NCBI RefSeq assembly: GCF_030409215.1
Contig: NZ_JAUFPL010000016.1
Location: 116,306-180,305, forward strand
DNA length: 64,000 nucleotides
Direction of reading: 5' to 3'
Origin: Halomonas ramblicola
GTDB lineage: Bacteria; Pseudomonadota; Gammaproteobacteria; Pseudomonadales; Halomonadaceae
The position numbers and the translations under genes are program-made. Numbering within the stretch: position 1 is the first letter of the stretch; every line of letters starts with the position of its first letter. Below, piece after piece: positions 17,927 to 28,057 of this stretch. The notes under the pieces were generated by a model that did not search any database, was not told where the DNA came from, and worked only from the letters and a program-made list of their open reading frames with translations.

Positions 17927-18970
17927 TCATCGCTCGCTGACCTGGAGCTCCTCGAACAGCTCCGGCGGCTCGGGCTCGGCCGGCGTGGGCTCCTCGCTGG
18001 CGGCCTGCAGCAGCGAGACGATCTGGCCGTCGGGGGCCTCCACCAGTTCGCGCAGTCGGGCGTAGTCCACCGGCGGCTGCTCCTCGCCGAAGGCGCGGGT
18101 CACCGTCTCGATGGCGTTGATCAGCGGCTCGAAGCTGCCCTGGTTCTCCTCCAGCTGCGGGTAGGACTGGGCATAGAGCACGCCCTCATCGGACCAGCCG
18201 GCCTTGAACGGCTGGTCGATGATGTTCACCTTGGTGCCGCTGGGCACGCGCTCGTAGAGCGACTCGATGTCCTCCGGGAACATGCGGATGCAGCCGCGGC
18301 TGACGCGCATGCCCACGCCCTCGGGCTTGTTGGTGCCGTGGATCAGGTAGCTGGGGATCCCCAGCAGGATGGCGTGGCTCCCCAGGGGGTTGTCGGGGCC
18401 CGGCGGCACCACCTCGGGGGCCGGCTCGCCGCGTTCGGCGGCCTCGCGACGCATCGAGGCGGGCGGCGACCAGGCGGGATCCTTGACCTTGACGGTGGTC
18501 TTGGTGACGCCGACGGGGGTGGAGAATTCCTCGCGGCCGACGCTGATCGGGTAGGTCTCGACGATGCCCTCCTCGGAGTAGTAGTAGAGGCGCAACTCGG
18601 AGAGGTTGACCACGATGCCCTCGCGGGGGGCCTCGGGCAGCAGGCGCCGGCCCGGGATCTTCACCTCGGTGCCCTCGTAGGGCGCCCAGATGCTGACCTC
18701 GGGGTTGGCCATGCGGATCTCCTCGTAGCCCACGTTGTGCTCGCGAGCGATATCGACGAGGGTGTCGCCCTCTTCGACGGTCACCGTGTAGTTCTCGCCG
18801 ATCACGTTACCCTCCTCGGGTAGCGCATAGTGGCCGCGCGGCAGCTCGCGCACCTCGTCACGCTCGGGCTCCGCGGCCAGTGCGTTCGTCGAGAGCAGAG
18901 CGCCGAGGCCCAGTATCCAGACGCAGCGTAGGCCGCGCCGAGCCAGTGTTGCGGTGTTCATCAGGGGCAT
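17927..18970 (-). CDS. LysM-containing L,D-transpeptidase (ErfK/YbiS type)
   Basis: 347-residue periplasmic enzyme. Signal peptide MPLMNTATLARRGLRCVW...NALAAEP; LysM about residues 60-105 (YTVTVEEGDTLVDIAREHNV...VKIPG). YkuD domain with HGTNKPEGVGMRVSRGCIRM: catalytic His and SxGC nucleophile. An acidic C-terminal tail of about 90 residues follows. It is similar in layout to E. coli ErfK/YbiS/YcfS, which attach Lpp to peptidoglycan. Start 18970 has an AGGAG site; an upstream in-frame extension to 19006 is unlikely. Convergent with the lpp-like gene, sharing its terminator region. Confidence 0.92.
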   Translation of the reverse strand: MPLMNTATLARRGLRCVWILGLGALLSTNALAAEPERDEVRELPRGHYALPEEGNVIGENYTVTVEEGDTLVDIAREHNVGYEEIRMANPEVSIWAPYEGTEVKIPGRRLLPEAPREGIVVNLSELRLYYYSEEGIVETYPISVGREEFSTPVGVTKTTVKVKDPAWSPPASMRREAAERGEPAPEVVPPGPDNPLGSHAILLGIPSYLIHGTNKPEGVGMRVSRGCIRMFPEDIESLYERVPSGTKVNIIDQPFKAGWSDEGVLYAQSYPQLEENQGSFEPLINAIETVTRAFGEEQPPVDYARLRELVEAPDGQIVSLLQAASEEPTPAEPEPPELFEELQVSER

Positions 18971-19091
18971 TCGACTCCTGGTGGCATCATGAGGGCACCG
19001 GACCATCCTGGGGCCGGTGCCGGGGGTCAGGGCGATGAGACGCTCGGCCGATAGTATAGAGTGCCGGGAAAAGCGGTGGTTCGCCAGTCTT

Positions 19092-22000
19092 TCACGCCGC
19101 CTCGGTCTTGCGGTTCAGCGTCTCCAGCAGCTGCTCGACGGTCTCGAAGCGCGTCTCCTCCTGCTCCATGTCCGCCTCGAAGCGCAGGGTGTCGGCACCG
19201 TCGAGGCGGTAGCGTTCCGGCGCCTGCTGGATCAGGTTGACCAGGGTCAGGGGATCGACCCGGGTGTGGCCGGCGAAGATCACCCGGCCGCGTTCGGGGC
19301 CGGCCTCCAGGCGGGTGATGCCCAGCGCCTCGGCGCGCTGGCGCAGCCTGGTCTGGCGCAACAGCGTCTTGACCGGCGCCGGCAGCAGGCCGAAGCGGTC
19401 GATCATCTCCACCCGGAGCTCCTTGAGCTCGGCCTCGCTGGCGGCGCTGGCGATTCGCTTGTACATCACCAGCCGCTGCTGGACGTCGTGCAGGTAGTCG
19501 TCGGGGATCAGCGCCGGCAGGTTGAGGTTGACCTCCACGCCCTCGTCCAGCGGCGCCTCGATGTTGGGCGTCTTGCCGGCGCGGATCGCCGCCACCGCGC
19601 GGTCGAGCATCTCCATGTAGAGGCCGTAGCCGATCGCCTCCATCTGGCCGCTCTGCTCCTCGCCGAGCAGCTCGCCGGCGCCGCGGATCTCCATGTCGTG
19701 GCTGGCCAGGGTGAAGCCGGCGCCCAGGTCCTCGGCCTCGCCGATTGCCTCCAGGCGCTTCACCGCGTCCTTGGTCATCACGCGGGGGGGCGGGGTCAGC
19801 AGGTAGGCGTAGGCCTGGTGGTGGCTGCGCCCGACCCGGCCGCGCAGCTGGTGCAACTGGGCCAGGCCGAACTTGTCGGCGCGCTCGATGACGATGGTGT
19901 TGGCGCTGGGCACGTCGATGCCGGTCTCGATGATGGTCGAGCACACCAGCACGTTGAAGCGCTTGTGGTAGAAGTCCGACATCACTCGCTCCAGGGAGCG
20001 CTCGGGCAGCTGGCCGTGGGCCACGCCGACCCGGGCCTCGGGCACCAGCTCGCGGACCTTCCCGGCGGCGGTCTCGATGGTCTTGACCTCGTTGTGCAGG
20101 AAGTAGACCTGGCCCCCGCGCAGGATCTCGCGCAGGATCGCCTCCTTGAGGATGGCCTCGTCGCGCTGCTGCACGAAGGTCTTCACCGACAGGCGCCGTG
20201 CCGGGGGCGTGGCGATGATCGACAGGTCGCGGATGCCGCTCATGGCCATGTTCAGGGTCCGCGGGATGGGCGTGGCGGTCATGGTCAGGATGTCCACCTC
20301 GGCGCGCAGTGCCTTGAGGCGTTCCTTCTGGGTCACCCCGAAGCGGTGTTCCTCGTCGATGATCAACAGCCCCATCTTCGGCAGCCGAGTGGACTTCGAC
20401 AGCAGCTTGTGGGTGCCGATGACGATGTCCGCCCGGCCCTCCTCGATACGTTTCATGGCCGCCGCCTGGCCCTTGCCGGCGGTGAAGCGCGACACCAGTT
20501 CGATGTTCACCGCGGTATCGGCGAAGCGGTCGCGGAAGTTCTCGTAGTGCTGGCGGGCCAGCAGGGTGGTGGGCACCAGCACCACGACCTGGCGGCCCGA
20601 GTGCACGGCGAGGAAGGCGGCGCGCATGGCCACCTCGGTCTTGCCGAAGCCCACGTCACCGCACACCACCCGGTCCATGGGGCGCGGCGCGGTCATGTCG
20701 CGGGTCACCGCCTCGATGGCGGCGCGTTGGTCGGGGGTCTCCTCGAAGGGGAAGGCGGCGGCGAAGCGCGCGTACTCGATGTCCGGCAGCTCGCAGGCGA
20801 AGCCCTCCCGGGCCTCGCGGCGGGCGTAGATGTCGAGCAGCTCGGCGGCGGTGTCGCGGATCTTCTCGGCGGCCTTCCTCCGGGCCTTCTCCCACTGCTC
20901 GGAGCCCAGCCGGTGCAGCGGGGCCAGCTCGTCGTCGGCGCCGGCGTAGCGCGAGATCAGGTGCAGGCTCTCCACCGGCACGTAGAGGCGCGCACCGTCG
21001 GCGTATTCCAGGGTCACGAACTCGGCGGCCTGGCCGCCGGCCTCCAGGGTCTCCAGGCCCTTGTAGCGGCCCACGCCGTGGGCCTGGTGCACCACGGGGG
21101 CGCCGGGGCGCAGCTCCGAGAGGTGGCGGATCGCCAGCTCGTCGGCGTCGGTGGCCTTCTCGCGGCGCCGGCTCTGGCGCACCACGTCCCCGTACAGCTC
21201 CGACTCGCCGATCACCGCCAGGTCGGGGGCCTCGAGCCACAGGCCGGTGTCGATCTCGCCCTCGGTGATCGCCGTGGCCGCCCCGCTCTCCAGGAAGGCG
21301 GCGAAGTCCTCCACATGGGGCAGGTCGAGGCGCAGCGGCGCCAGGGTCTCCTCCAGGGCCTCGCGGCGCCCACGGGACTCGGCCACGAACAGCACCCGAG
21401 TGGCGGGGTGGTCGGCGAGGAAGGTCGCCAGCTCGCCCAGCGGCTCCCTGGCCCGGGCGTTGATGCCGACCCGCGGTGGCGCCTGGGTGGCCGGCGTCAG
21501 CGCATGGCGATGCTCGACATCCTCGGTGAGTGCCACCCGCGGGTGGCGCTTGACGGCGCCGAACACCTCGGCCACCGGCACGAAGGCCCGGGCCGGCGGC
21601 AGCAGCGGCCGGGTGGGGTCCACGCCGAGGTTCTCATAGCGGCTCTCGATGGCCGTCCAATGGTGCTCGGCGGCCTGGTGGACGCCGGGCAGCAGGGCGA
21701 CCCGGGTACCCTCGGCCAGGTGCTCGAAGAGCGTCGCCGTCTCCTCGAAGAACAGCGGCAGGTACTGCTCGAGGCCGGGGGAGGGGATGCCCTTCAGGGC
21801 GTCCACATAGAGCGGGCACTGGCGCGGGTCGACGTCGAACAGCGTCTCGAAGCCCTCGCGGAAGCAGGCGATGGCCGAGCGCGACAGCGAGTACTCGTGG
21901 GCCGGCAGCAGCTCCACCCGCTCCACCTTGTCGCGCGAGCGCTGGGTGTCGGGGTCGAAGTGGCGCAGGGTATCGATCTCGTCGTCGAACAGGTCGATGC

Positions 22001-22541
22001 GCAGCGGCGCCTCGCTGCCCATGGGGAAGAGGTCGATCAGGGCGCCGCGCAGGGCGTACTCGCCGTGCTCGTAGACGGTCTCCACGGCGCGGTAGCCGGC
22101 CCGCGACAGGGCGTCGCGAAAGCCTTCGCGATCCAGGGTCTGGCCCACTTCCAGGGTCATCACCCGCCCGGCGATGTAGTCCACCGGCGGCAGGCGCTGC
22201 ATCAGGGTATTGATGGGCACCAGCACGATGCCGTGCTCGCCGTCCTGCAGCCGGCGCAGGGTTCGCAGCCGGGCCGAGACGATGTCCTGGTGGGGCGAGA
22301 AGCTGTCGTAGGGCAGCGTTTCCCAGTCGGGGAAGGGCAGTACCGGTACCCGGCTGAAGAAGCGCAGCTCGTTCTCCAGGCGTAGTGCCTGGGCGGTGTC
22401 GGCGGTGATCACCAGCAGCGGGGCGTCGTCGGCCAGGTGCGCCAGGGCCAGGGCGGCGGCGCTGCCCTGGGGCATCTGCCAGTAGAGGGTGTCGCGCAGC
22501 CCCTGGGGGCGCGGCGGGTCGAGCGGGGAGAAAGTCGGCAT
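19092..22541 (-). CDS. mfd: Transcription-repair coupling factor Mfd
   Basis: SF2 translocase that removes stalled RNA polymerase and recruits UvrA. 1149 residues, essentially the E. coli length. UvrB-homology N-terminus (QDIVSARLRTLRRLQ, GEYALRGALIDLFP), RNAP-interaction region (VHQAHGVGRYKGLETLEAGG), helicase motif I GDVGFGKTEVAMRAAF, DEEH (LLIIDEEHRFG), TATPIPRTLNMA, and the TRG motif region. MPTFSPLDP is taken as start; the open frame reaches 22682 but the extra part is unconserved. Diverges from the GAPDH gene, the same neighbour as in Pseudomonas. Confidence 0.97.
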   Translation of the reverse strand: MPTFSPLDPPRPQGLRDTLYWQMPQGSAAALALAHLADDAPLLVITADTAQALRLENELRFFSRVPVLPFPDWETLPYDSFSPHQDIVSARLRTLRRLQDGEHGIVLVPINTLMQRLPPVDYIAGRVMTLEVGQTLDREGFRDALSRAGYRAVETVYEHGEYALRGALIDLFPMGSEAPLRIDLFDDEIDTLRHFDPDTQRSRDKVERVELLPAHEYSLSRSAIACFREGFETLFDVDPRQCPLYVDALKGIPSPGLEQYLPLFFEETATLFEHLAEGTRVALLPGVHQAAEHHWTAIESRYENLGVDPTRPLLPPARAFVPVAEVFGAVKRHPRVALTEDVEHRHALTPATQAPPRVGINARAREPLGELATFLADHPATRVLFVAESRGRREALEETLAPLRLDLPHVEDFAAFLESGAATAITEGEIDTGLWLEAPDLAVIGESELYGDVVRQSRRREKATDADELAIRHLSELRPGAPVVHQAHGVGRYKGLETLEAGGQAAEFVTLEYADGARLYVPVESLHLISRYAGADDELAPLHRLGSEQWEKARRKAAEKIRDTAAELLDIYARREAREGFACELPDIEYARFAAAFPFEETPDQRAAIEAVTRDMTAPRPMDRVVCGDVGFGKTEVAMRAAFLAVHSGRQVVVLVPTTLLARQHYENFRDRFADTAVNIELVSRFTAGKGQAAAMKRIEEGRADIVIGTHKLLSKSTRLPKMGLLIIDEEHRFGVTQKERLKALRAEVDILTMTATPIPRTLNMAMSGIRDLSIIATPPARRLSVKTFVQQRDEAILKEAILREILRGGQVYFLHNEVKTIETAAGKVRELVPEARVGVAHGQLPERSLERVMSDFYHKRFNVLVCSTIIETGIDVPSANTIVIERADKFGLAQLHQLRGRVGRSHHQAYAYLLTPPPRVMTKDAVKRLEAIGEAEDLGAGFTLASHDMEIRGAGELLGEEQSGQMEAIGYGLYMEMLDRAVAAIRAGKTPNIEAPLDEGVEVNLNLPALIPDDYLHDVQQRLVMYKRIASAASEAELKELRVEMIDRFGLLPAPVKTLLRQTRLRQRAEALGITRLEAGPERGRVIFAGHTRVDPLTLVNLIQQAPERYRLDGADTLRFEADMEQEETRFETVEQLLETLNRKTEAA

Positions 22542-22689
22542 GGTCACGTCGTTAGGCTGTCGACGGGCGGGGCCCGACGGGATCCCGGGGGTGGCTGACA
22601 AGGAACGCCCATCATACCAGGCCGCCAACGTCTTGTAGTCAAACGGCGATTCCTGTAATCCCCCTACAGCGCCTGCGACCATCCAGTGA

Positions 22690-22718
22690 TTGCCGGTGGG
22701 GGAGGGGGCCGGGATAAT
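22690..22718 (+). promoter_or_regulatory. Putative sigma70 promoter of the GAPDH gene
   Basis: TTGCCG (22690-22695) and GATAAT (22713-22718) with a 17-base spacer. The -10 overlaps the ATG at 22717, so that ATG would lie upstream of the transcript start. This favours the GTG at 22756 as translation start. Confidence 0.55.
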
Positions 22719-22755
22719 GATAGTGAACCCTTCAACCCCAGCAGTGAGGCCGCAC

Positions 22756-24219
22756 GTGAGTCAGCAACCCTCCGATTCCGTCTTCCAGGCATGGCACGAC
22801 AACCAGGCGCTCGCCGAGCAGATGATCCCGATGATCGGCAGGCTCTACCGGCACCACAACGTGGTCACCACCCTCTACGGACGCTCGCTGTTCAACTGCT
22901 CGGTGATCCGCATCCTCAAGGATCACCGCTACGTGCGCAAGATCGAGGGGACCGAGCTCTCCGTGCAGGATACCTTTCCGCTGGTCGAGGCGATGGGGCA
23001 GCTCAACCTGGGGCCGGCCCACGTCGACGTGGGCAAGCTGGGCGTGGCCTTCAAGCGGCGCGGCGGCGGTGACCCCGTGGCCTTCCTGCGCGAGGAACTG
23101 GCCGAGATCGTCGACCGGCACGACCCCGACGATGGCAACGGCGAGCCCAAGGACGTGGTGCTCTACGGCTTCGGCCGCATAGGCCGCATCCTCGCCCGGG
23201 TGCTGATCGAGAAGGCCGGCGGCGGCAACCTGCTGCGCCTGCGTGCCATCGTGGTGCGTGGCCGCGGCGACATCGCCAAGGACCTCGAGAAGCGTGCCAG
23301 CCTGCTGCGTCGCGACTCCGTGCACGGCCCCTTCAACGGCACCGTCCAGGTCGACGCCGAGGCCCGCACCATCACCGCCAACGGCAACGTCATCCGGGTG
23401 ATCTACGCCGACTCGCCCGCCGAGATCGACTATACCGCCTACGGCATCGACAACGCCGTGGTGGTCGACAACACCGGCATCTGGCGCGACGAGGCCGGCC
23501 TCGGCCAGCACCTGGAGTGCAAGGGCGTGGCCAAGGCGCTGCTCACCGCGCCGGGCAAGGGCGACGTCAAGAACATCGTCTTCGGCATCAACCACGATGA
23601 CATCGGCAACGACGACCGCATCCTCTCCGCCGCCTCCTGTACCACCAACGCCATCGTGCCGGTACTCAAGGTGCTCAACGACGAGTTCGGCGTCGAGCAC
23701 GGCCATGTCGAGACGGTGCACTCCTACACCAACGACCAGAACCTGATCGACAACTACCACAAGGGCGATCGTCGCGGGCGCAGCGCGCCGCTCAACATGG
23801 TGCTCACCGAAACCGGGGCCGCCAAGGCGGTGGCCAAGGCACTGCCGGAGTTCGCCGGCAAGCTCACCGGCAACGCCATCCGCGTGCCGACGCCCAACGT
23901 TTCCATGGCGATCCTCAACCTGCGCCTGGAGAAGGAGACCGATGTCAAGGCGCTCAATGACTTCCTGCGCCGCATGTCCATCGATTCCCTCTACCAGAAG
24001 CAGATCGACTACGTGGACTCGCCGGAGATCGTCTCCACCGACTTCGTCGGCAACCGCCACGCCGGCATCGTGGACGCCCAGGCGACCATCGCCAATGGCA
24101 AGAATGTGGTGCTCTACGTCTGGTACGACAACGAGTTCGGCTACAGCTGCCAGCTGGTACGCATCCTCCAGCACATCTCCAACGTGCGCTTCCTCAAGCT
24201 ACCGCACGTCAGCGCCTGA
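22756..24219 (+). CDS. gap: Glyceraldehyde-3-phosphate dehydrogenase with N-terminal extension
   Basis: Oxidises glyceraldehyde-3-phosphate with NAD(P). 487 residues, versus about 330 for ordinary GapA. The first ~130 residues form an extra helical domain (ALAEQMIPMIGRLYRHHNVVTT...). The Rossmann motif VVLYGFGRIGR starts near 137 and the catalytic Cys is in SAASCTTNAIVP (about 295). The same long type sits next to mfd in Pseudomonas. The GTG start (VSQQPSDSVFQAW) fits the pseudomonad N-terminus, and the ATG at 22717 would overlap the predicted -10 box. Whether it works in glycolysis or gluconeogenesis cannot be told from sequence. Confidence 0.9.
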   Translation: MSQQPSDSVFQAWHDNQALAEQMIPMIGRLYRHHNVVTTLYGRSLFNCSVIRILKDHRYVRKIEGTELSVQDTFPLVEAMGQLNLGPAHVDVGKLGVAFKRRGGGDPVAFLREELAEIVDRHDPDDGNGEPKDVVLYGFGRIGRILARVLIEKAGGGNLLRLRAIVVRGRGDIAKDLEKRASLLRRDSVHGPFNGTVQVDAEARTITANGNVIRVIYADSPAEIDYTAYGIDNAVVVDNTGIWRDEAGLGQHLECKGVAKALLTAPGKGDVKNIVFGINHDDIGNDDRILSAASCTTNAIVPVLKVLNDEFGVEHGHVETVHSYTNDQNLIDNYHKGDRRGRSAPLNMVLTETGAAKAVAKALPEFAGKLTGNAIRVPTPNVSMAILNLRLEKETDVKALNDFLRRMSIDSLYQKQIDYVDSPEIVSTDFVGNRHAGIVDAQATIANGKNVVLYVWYDNEFGYSCQLVRILQHISNVRFLKLPHVSA

Positions 24220-24250
24220 CGGCGGTACCACCAACGTTGGCGATCTTGTC

Positions 24251-24371
24251 GTAGGACGGCAGTTTCGCTGCGCGACCGGCGCCGTCAGGCGCCCGGCGGG
24301 TACCACCGACGGTTGGGTGGCCACCGCCGGGAAGCCTCCGGCCTCCATCGCCCAACGAGTTGGTCTCCTAC
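24251..24371. repeat. 121-bp dispersed inverted-repeat element, copy 2
   Basis: GTAGGA ... TCCTAC ends, with the same internal blocks as copy 1 (GCGACCGGCGCCGTCAGGCG and CCTCCATCGCCCA). Length is exactly 121 bases, and the middle (about 24296-24330) has diverged. It lies between the gap stop and the gap terminator. Confidence 0.85.
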
Positions 24372-24402
24372 ATTTCGGTGGCACTCGGCGCTCATGTGAA
24401 CG

Positions 24403-24433
24403 AGCCGCCAACCCTTCGGGATGGCGGCTTTTT
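24403..24433 (+). terminator. Rho-independent terminator upstream of the nqr operon
   Basis: Stem AGCCGCCAACCC / GGGATGGCGGCT with one A-A mismatch, a TTC loop and a TTTTT run. It separates gap (with its repeat-containing 3' region) from the nqr promoter. Confidence 0.88.
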
Positions 24434-24502
24434 CACGCCTGAATCACGCTGCTGGCGGCCGCTTGCGGACCGGCCGGCGGGCGTGTGCGACCTTCGCTCA
24501 GG

Positions 24503-24531
24503 TAGTCATCCCCTTGCCTTGTCTTTATAAT
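24503..24531 (+). promoter_or_regulatory. Putative sigma70 promoter of the nqr operon
   Basis: TAGTCA (24503-24508; four of six consensus bases) and a perfect TATAAT (24526-24531) with a 17-base spacer, about 128 bases before nqrA. The rest of the 24220-24658 gap holds the repeat and the terminator; nothing else was seen. Confidence 0.65.
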
Positions 24532-24658
24532 ACCGAGGATTTTTCGGGGTGGTCCGGGCTAGCCTCGGGCCGGACTGGTAACGTACCGACATCACAACTA
24601 TTCGAATCCATTCGCACCCCTTTCCTTCATCTACCCGATCCATCAACTGGGCGAGACT

Positions 24659-26008
24659 ATGATCGAAGTCAAGAAAGGCCTGGATCTCCCCATCGCGGGA
24701 GCGCCCGAGCAGCGCATCGAGGATGCGCGGCCCGTGCGCCACGTGGCGGTCCTGGGCACCGACTACGTCGGCATGAAGCCGACCATGGAGGTCAAGGAGG
24801 GAGATACCGTCAAGCTTGGCCAGCTGCTGTTCACCGACAAGAAGATCGATGGTGTGCGCTTCACCGCGCCGGCCGCCGGCGAGGTGGTGGCCATCAACCG
24901 TGGCGAGAGGCGCCGCCTGCTCTCGGTGGTGATCCAGGTCGCCGACACCGAGGAGGCCGTCGAGTTCACCGCCCACGGTCGCGACAGGCTGGAGAGCCTG
25001 GAACGCCAGGCCGTGGTCGACCAGCTGGTCGAGTCCGGCCTGTGGACCGCCCTGCGCACGCGCCCCTACTCGCGCACCCCGGCCATCGACGGCGTGCCCA
25101 CCGACATCTTCGTCACCGCCATCGATACGCATCCGCTGGCCGCCGATCCCGCCAAGGTGATCCATGAGCAGGTCCAGGCCTTCGAAGACGGTCTCAAGGT
25201 GCTCGCCCGCCTGACCGAGGGCAAGGTCTACCTCTGCACCGCCCCGGACAACAGCATCCCCGGTGGCAACATCGACGGCGTCCAGGCCCAGACCTTCGCC
25301 GGCCCGCACCCCGCAGGCCTGGTGGGGACCCATATCCATTATCTCTCGCCCGTGGGTCTGCACAAGCGGGTCTGGCACATCGGCTACCAGGACGTCATCG
25401 CCTTCGGCAAGCTGTTCGCCGAGGGCAAGCTGGACACCACCCGCGTGATCGCCGTGGGCGGCCCGCGCGCCGAGCAGCCGCGCCTGCTGCGTACCCGCCT
25501 GGGTGCCAGCACCGAGGAGCTGCTGTCAGGGGAAGTGGTCGAGCCGGACGATACCCGCGTGATCTCGGGCTCGGTCTTCTCCGGCTTCACCTGCGAGGGC
25601 AGCCTGCGTTACCTGGGGCGCTTCCACAACCAGGTGAGCCTGCTCGAGGAGGGCAACAAGCGCACCTTCATGGGCTGGATGTCGCCGGGCAAGCACCGTC
25701 ACTCGGTGTTGGGCATCTACCTGTCGAAGATCACCGGCCTCAAGGACTACGCGCCGACCACCTCCACCAACGGCTCCGAGCGTGCCATGGTGCCGGTGGG
25801 CACCTACGAGGAGGTGATGCCGCTGGACATCCTGCCCACGCAGTTGCTGCGCACGCTGATCGTCGGGGACATCGAGACCGCCATGCAGCTCGGGTGTCTG
25901 GAGCTGGATGAGGAGGACCTCGCGCTGTGCACCTATGTGTGTCCCGGCAAGTACGAGTACGGTCCCATCCTGCGCGACAACCTGACCACGATCGAGAAAG
26001 AGGCCTGA
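24659..26008 (+). CDS. nqrA: Na+-translocating NADH:quinone reductase subunit A
   Basis: Peripheral cytoplasmic subunit of Na+-NQR, the redox-driven sodium pump. 449 residues start [18 protein letters not shown], the family signature; [18 protein letters not shown] is a biotin/lipoyl-like region. [17 protein letters not shown] and [19 protein letters not shown] near the C-terminus are highly typical. First gene of an eight-gene operon; its stop overlaps the nqrB start (TGATG). Confidence 0.97.
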   Translation: MIEVKKGLDLPIAGAPEQRIEDARPVRHVAVLGTDYVGMKPTMEVKEGDTVKLGQLLFTDKKIDGVRFTAPAAGEVVAINRGERRRLLSVVIQVADTEEAVEFTAHGRDRLESLERQAVVDQLVESGLWTALRTRPYSRTPAIDGVPTDIFVTAIDTHPLAADPAKVIHEQVQAFEDGLKVLARLTEGKVYLCTAPDNSIPGGNIDGVQAQTFAGPHPAGLVGTHIHYLSPVGLHKRVWHIGYQDVIAFGKLFAEGKLDTTRVIAVGGPRAEQPRLLRTRLGASTEELLSGEVVEPDDTRVISGSVFSGFTCEGSLRYLGRFHNQVSLLEEGNKRTFMGWMSPGKHRHSVLGIYLSKITGLKDYAPTTSTNGSERAMVPVGTYEEVMPLDILPTQLLRTLIVGDIETAMQLGCLELDEEDLALCTYVCPGKYEYGPILRDNLTTIEKEA

Positions 26009-27234
26009 TGATGGCTATTCGACAGACACTCGAAAATCTCGAGCCGCATTTCCACAAGGGCGGCAAGTACGAGAAGTTCTACCCGCTCTTCGAAGCGGTG
26101 GACACCATCTTCTATTCGCCCCCCAGCGTGGCCAAGACCACTGCCCACGTGCGTGACGGCATCGACCTCAAGCGCATCATGATCACCGTCTGGCTGTGCA
26201 CCTTCCCGGCCATGTTCTTCGGCATGTGGAACGCCGGCTGGCAGGCCAACATGGCCATCGCCGACGGCTACGCCTCCATGGACGGCTGGCGCGAGGCGAT
26301 CATGATGCTGCTCTCCAGCGGCCATGCCGCCGACAGCCTGTGGTCCAACTTCGTGCTCGGCGCCACCTACTTCCTGCCGATCTACCTGGTGACCTTCGTG
26401 GTCGGCGGCTTCTGGGAGGTACTGTTCGCCATCAAGCGCGGCCACGAGGTCAACGAGGGCTTCTTCGTCACCTCCGTGCTCTACGCCCTGGTCCTGCCGG
26501 CCACCATCCCGCTGTGGCAGGTGGCGCTGGGCATCACCTTCGGCGTGGTGATCGGCAAGGAGATCTTCGGCGGCACCGGCAAGAACTTCCTCAACCCGGC
26601 GCTCACCGGCCGCGCCTTCCTCTACTTCGCCTATCCGGCGCAGATCTCCGGTGACGCGGTCTGGGTGGCGGCCGATGGCTTCACCGGCGCCACGCCGCTG
26701 TCCATCGCCTTCCAGGACGGCATGGCGGCGCTGTCCAGCCAGTACAGTTGGTGGGACGCCTTCCTCGGCTTCATCCCCGGCTCGGTGGGTGAGACCTCGA
26801 CACTGGCCATCCTGATCGGCGCCGCGGTACTGCTGTGGACCAAGATCGCCTCCTGGCGCATCATGTTGGGTTGCTTCCTGGGCATGGTGGCCACCAGCGC
26901 GCTGTTCAACCTGGTCGGTTCCGACTCCAACCCGATGTTCGCCATGTCCTGGTACTGGCACCTGGTGATCGGCGGCTTCGCCTTCGGCATGGTGTTCATG
27001 GCCACCGACCCGGTCTCCGCCTCCATGACCAATCCGGGCCGCCTGATCTTCGGTGTCCTGATCGGTGTCATGACCGTGCTGATCCGCGTCGTGAACCCCG
27101 CCTTCCCCGAAGGCATCATGCTGGCGATCCTGTTCGCCAACCTGTTCGCGCCGCTCATCGACCACATCTTTGTTCAGGCCAACATCAAGCGCCGTCAGCA
27201 GCGCACCGGTGCTTCGGCCGAGGAGACCGCCTGA
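26008..27234 (+). CDS. nqrB: Na+-translocating NADH:quinone reductase subunit B
   Basis: Integral-membrane subunit with about ten helices that carries riboflavin and a covalent FMN and forms part of the Na+ path. 408 residues begin [29 protein letters not shown]. The FMN-attachment Thr is in [11 protein letters not shown]. Start and stop overlap its neighbours (TGATG on both sides). Either of two adjacent ATGs (26008 or 26011) may be used. Confidence 0.96.
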   Translation: MMAIRQTLENLEPHFHKGGKYEKFYPLFEAVDTIFYSPPSVAKTTAHVRDGIDLKRIMITVWLCTFPAMFFGMWNAGWQANMAIADGYASMDGWREAIMMLLSSGHAADSLWSNFVLGATYFLPIYLVTFVVGGFWEVLFAIKRGHEVNEGFFVTSVLYALVLPATIPLWQVALGITFGVVIGKEIFGGTGKNFLNPALTGRAFLYFAYPAQISGDAVWVAADGFTGATPLSIAFQDGMAALSSQYSWWDAFLGFIPGSVGETSTLAILIGAAVLLWTKIASWRIMLGCFLGMVATSALFNLVGSDSNPMFAMSWYWHLVIGGFAFGMVFMATDPVSASMTNPGRLIFGVLIGVMTVLIRVVNPAFPEGIMLAILFANLFAPLIDHIFVQANIKRRQQRTGASAEETA

Positions 27235-28055
27235 TGGCACAGAGCAACAACTCCATCAAGAAGATCCTGACGGTGGCGTTCGCACTCTGCATCGTGTGTT
27301 CGGTCATCGTCTCCACCGCGGCGGTGGCGCTGCGCGCCAAGCAGCAGTTCAACCAGGAACTGGATCGCAAGACCAACATCCTCGAGGTGGCCAACCTCTA
27401 CGAGCCCGGCATGGACGTGAACGAGACGTTCGAGTCGGCCATCATCCCGCGGGTGGTGGACATGCGCAGCGGCGAGTACACCGACGAGTTCGACCCGTCC
27501 ACCTACGACGGTTTCGAGGCGCGTCGCGACCCGGCCGCCTCCCGCACCCTGTCCGGCGAGAGGGACCCGGCCGGCCTGACCCGTGTCGAGAACTATGCCA
27601 CCGTCTACCTGGTCGGCGACGACCCGGACGACCCCGAGCAGATCATCCTGCCGATCCGCGGCCAGGGCCTGTGGGGCCTGATGCGTGGCTTCCTCGCCGT
27701 GGAGGGGGACGGCAACACCATCGTCGGCATCACCTACTACGAGCACGCCGAGACTCCCGGCCTGGGTGCCGAGGTCAACAACCCGCGCTGGCAGGCCCAG
27801 TGGGAAGGCAAGGAGATCTTCGGTGACGACGACTCCCTGTCTCCCGCCATCCACCTGACCAAGGGCGGCGCCAGCGGCGAGAACGAGGTCGATGCTCTCT
27901 CCGGCGCCACCCTGACCAGCAACGGCGTGACTAACATGCTGCAGTTCTGGCTGAGCCCGGAAGGCTTCGGTGACTACCTGGCCCGGTTCCGCAGCGAGGT
28001 GGACCCGGGCGAGACCCAGTCAGCCGACGTCGAACTCGAAGCGGAAGGAGCCTGA
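27234..28055 (+). CDS. nqrC: Na+-translocating NADH:quinone reductase subunit C
   Basis: Membrane-anchored flavoprotein subunit with an N-terminal helix ([20 protein letters not shown]) and a periplasmic FMN-binding domain. FMN is joined by phosphoester to the Thr of SGATLTS in [16 protein letters not shown]. 273 residues. Loading FMN here requires an ApbE-type flavin transferase; the ApbE-like gene later in this operon looks degenerate. C-terminus acidic. Confidence 0.96.
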   Translation: MAQSNNSIKKILTVAFALCIVCSVIVSTAAVALRAKQQFNQELDRKTNILEVANLYEPGMDVNETFESAIIPRVVDMRSGEYTDEFDPSTYDGFEARRDPAASRTLSGERDPAGLTRVENYATVYLVGDDPDDPEQIILPIRGQGLWGLMRGFLAVEGDGNTIVGITYYEHAETPGLGAEVNNPRWQAQWEGKEIFGDDDSLSPAIHLTKGGASGENEVDALSGATLTSNGVTNMLQFWLSPEGFGDYLARFRSEVDPGETQSADVELEAEGA

Positions 28056-28057
28056 CC

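Noticed and set aside
19017..22385. 1122-codon open frame on the plus strand opposite mfd
   Set aside because: Composition (Leu/Gly/His/Gln runs) is that of the complement of an acidic GC-rich gene, while mfd on the other strand is complete and full length.
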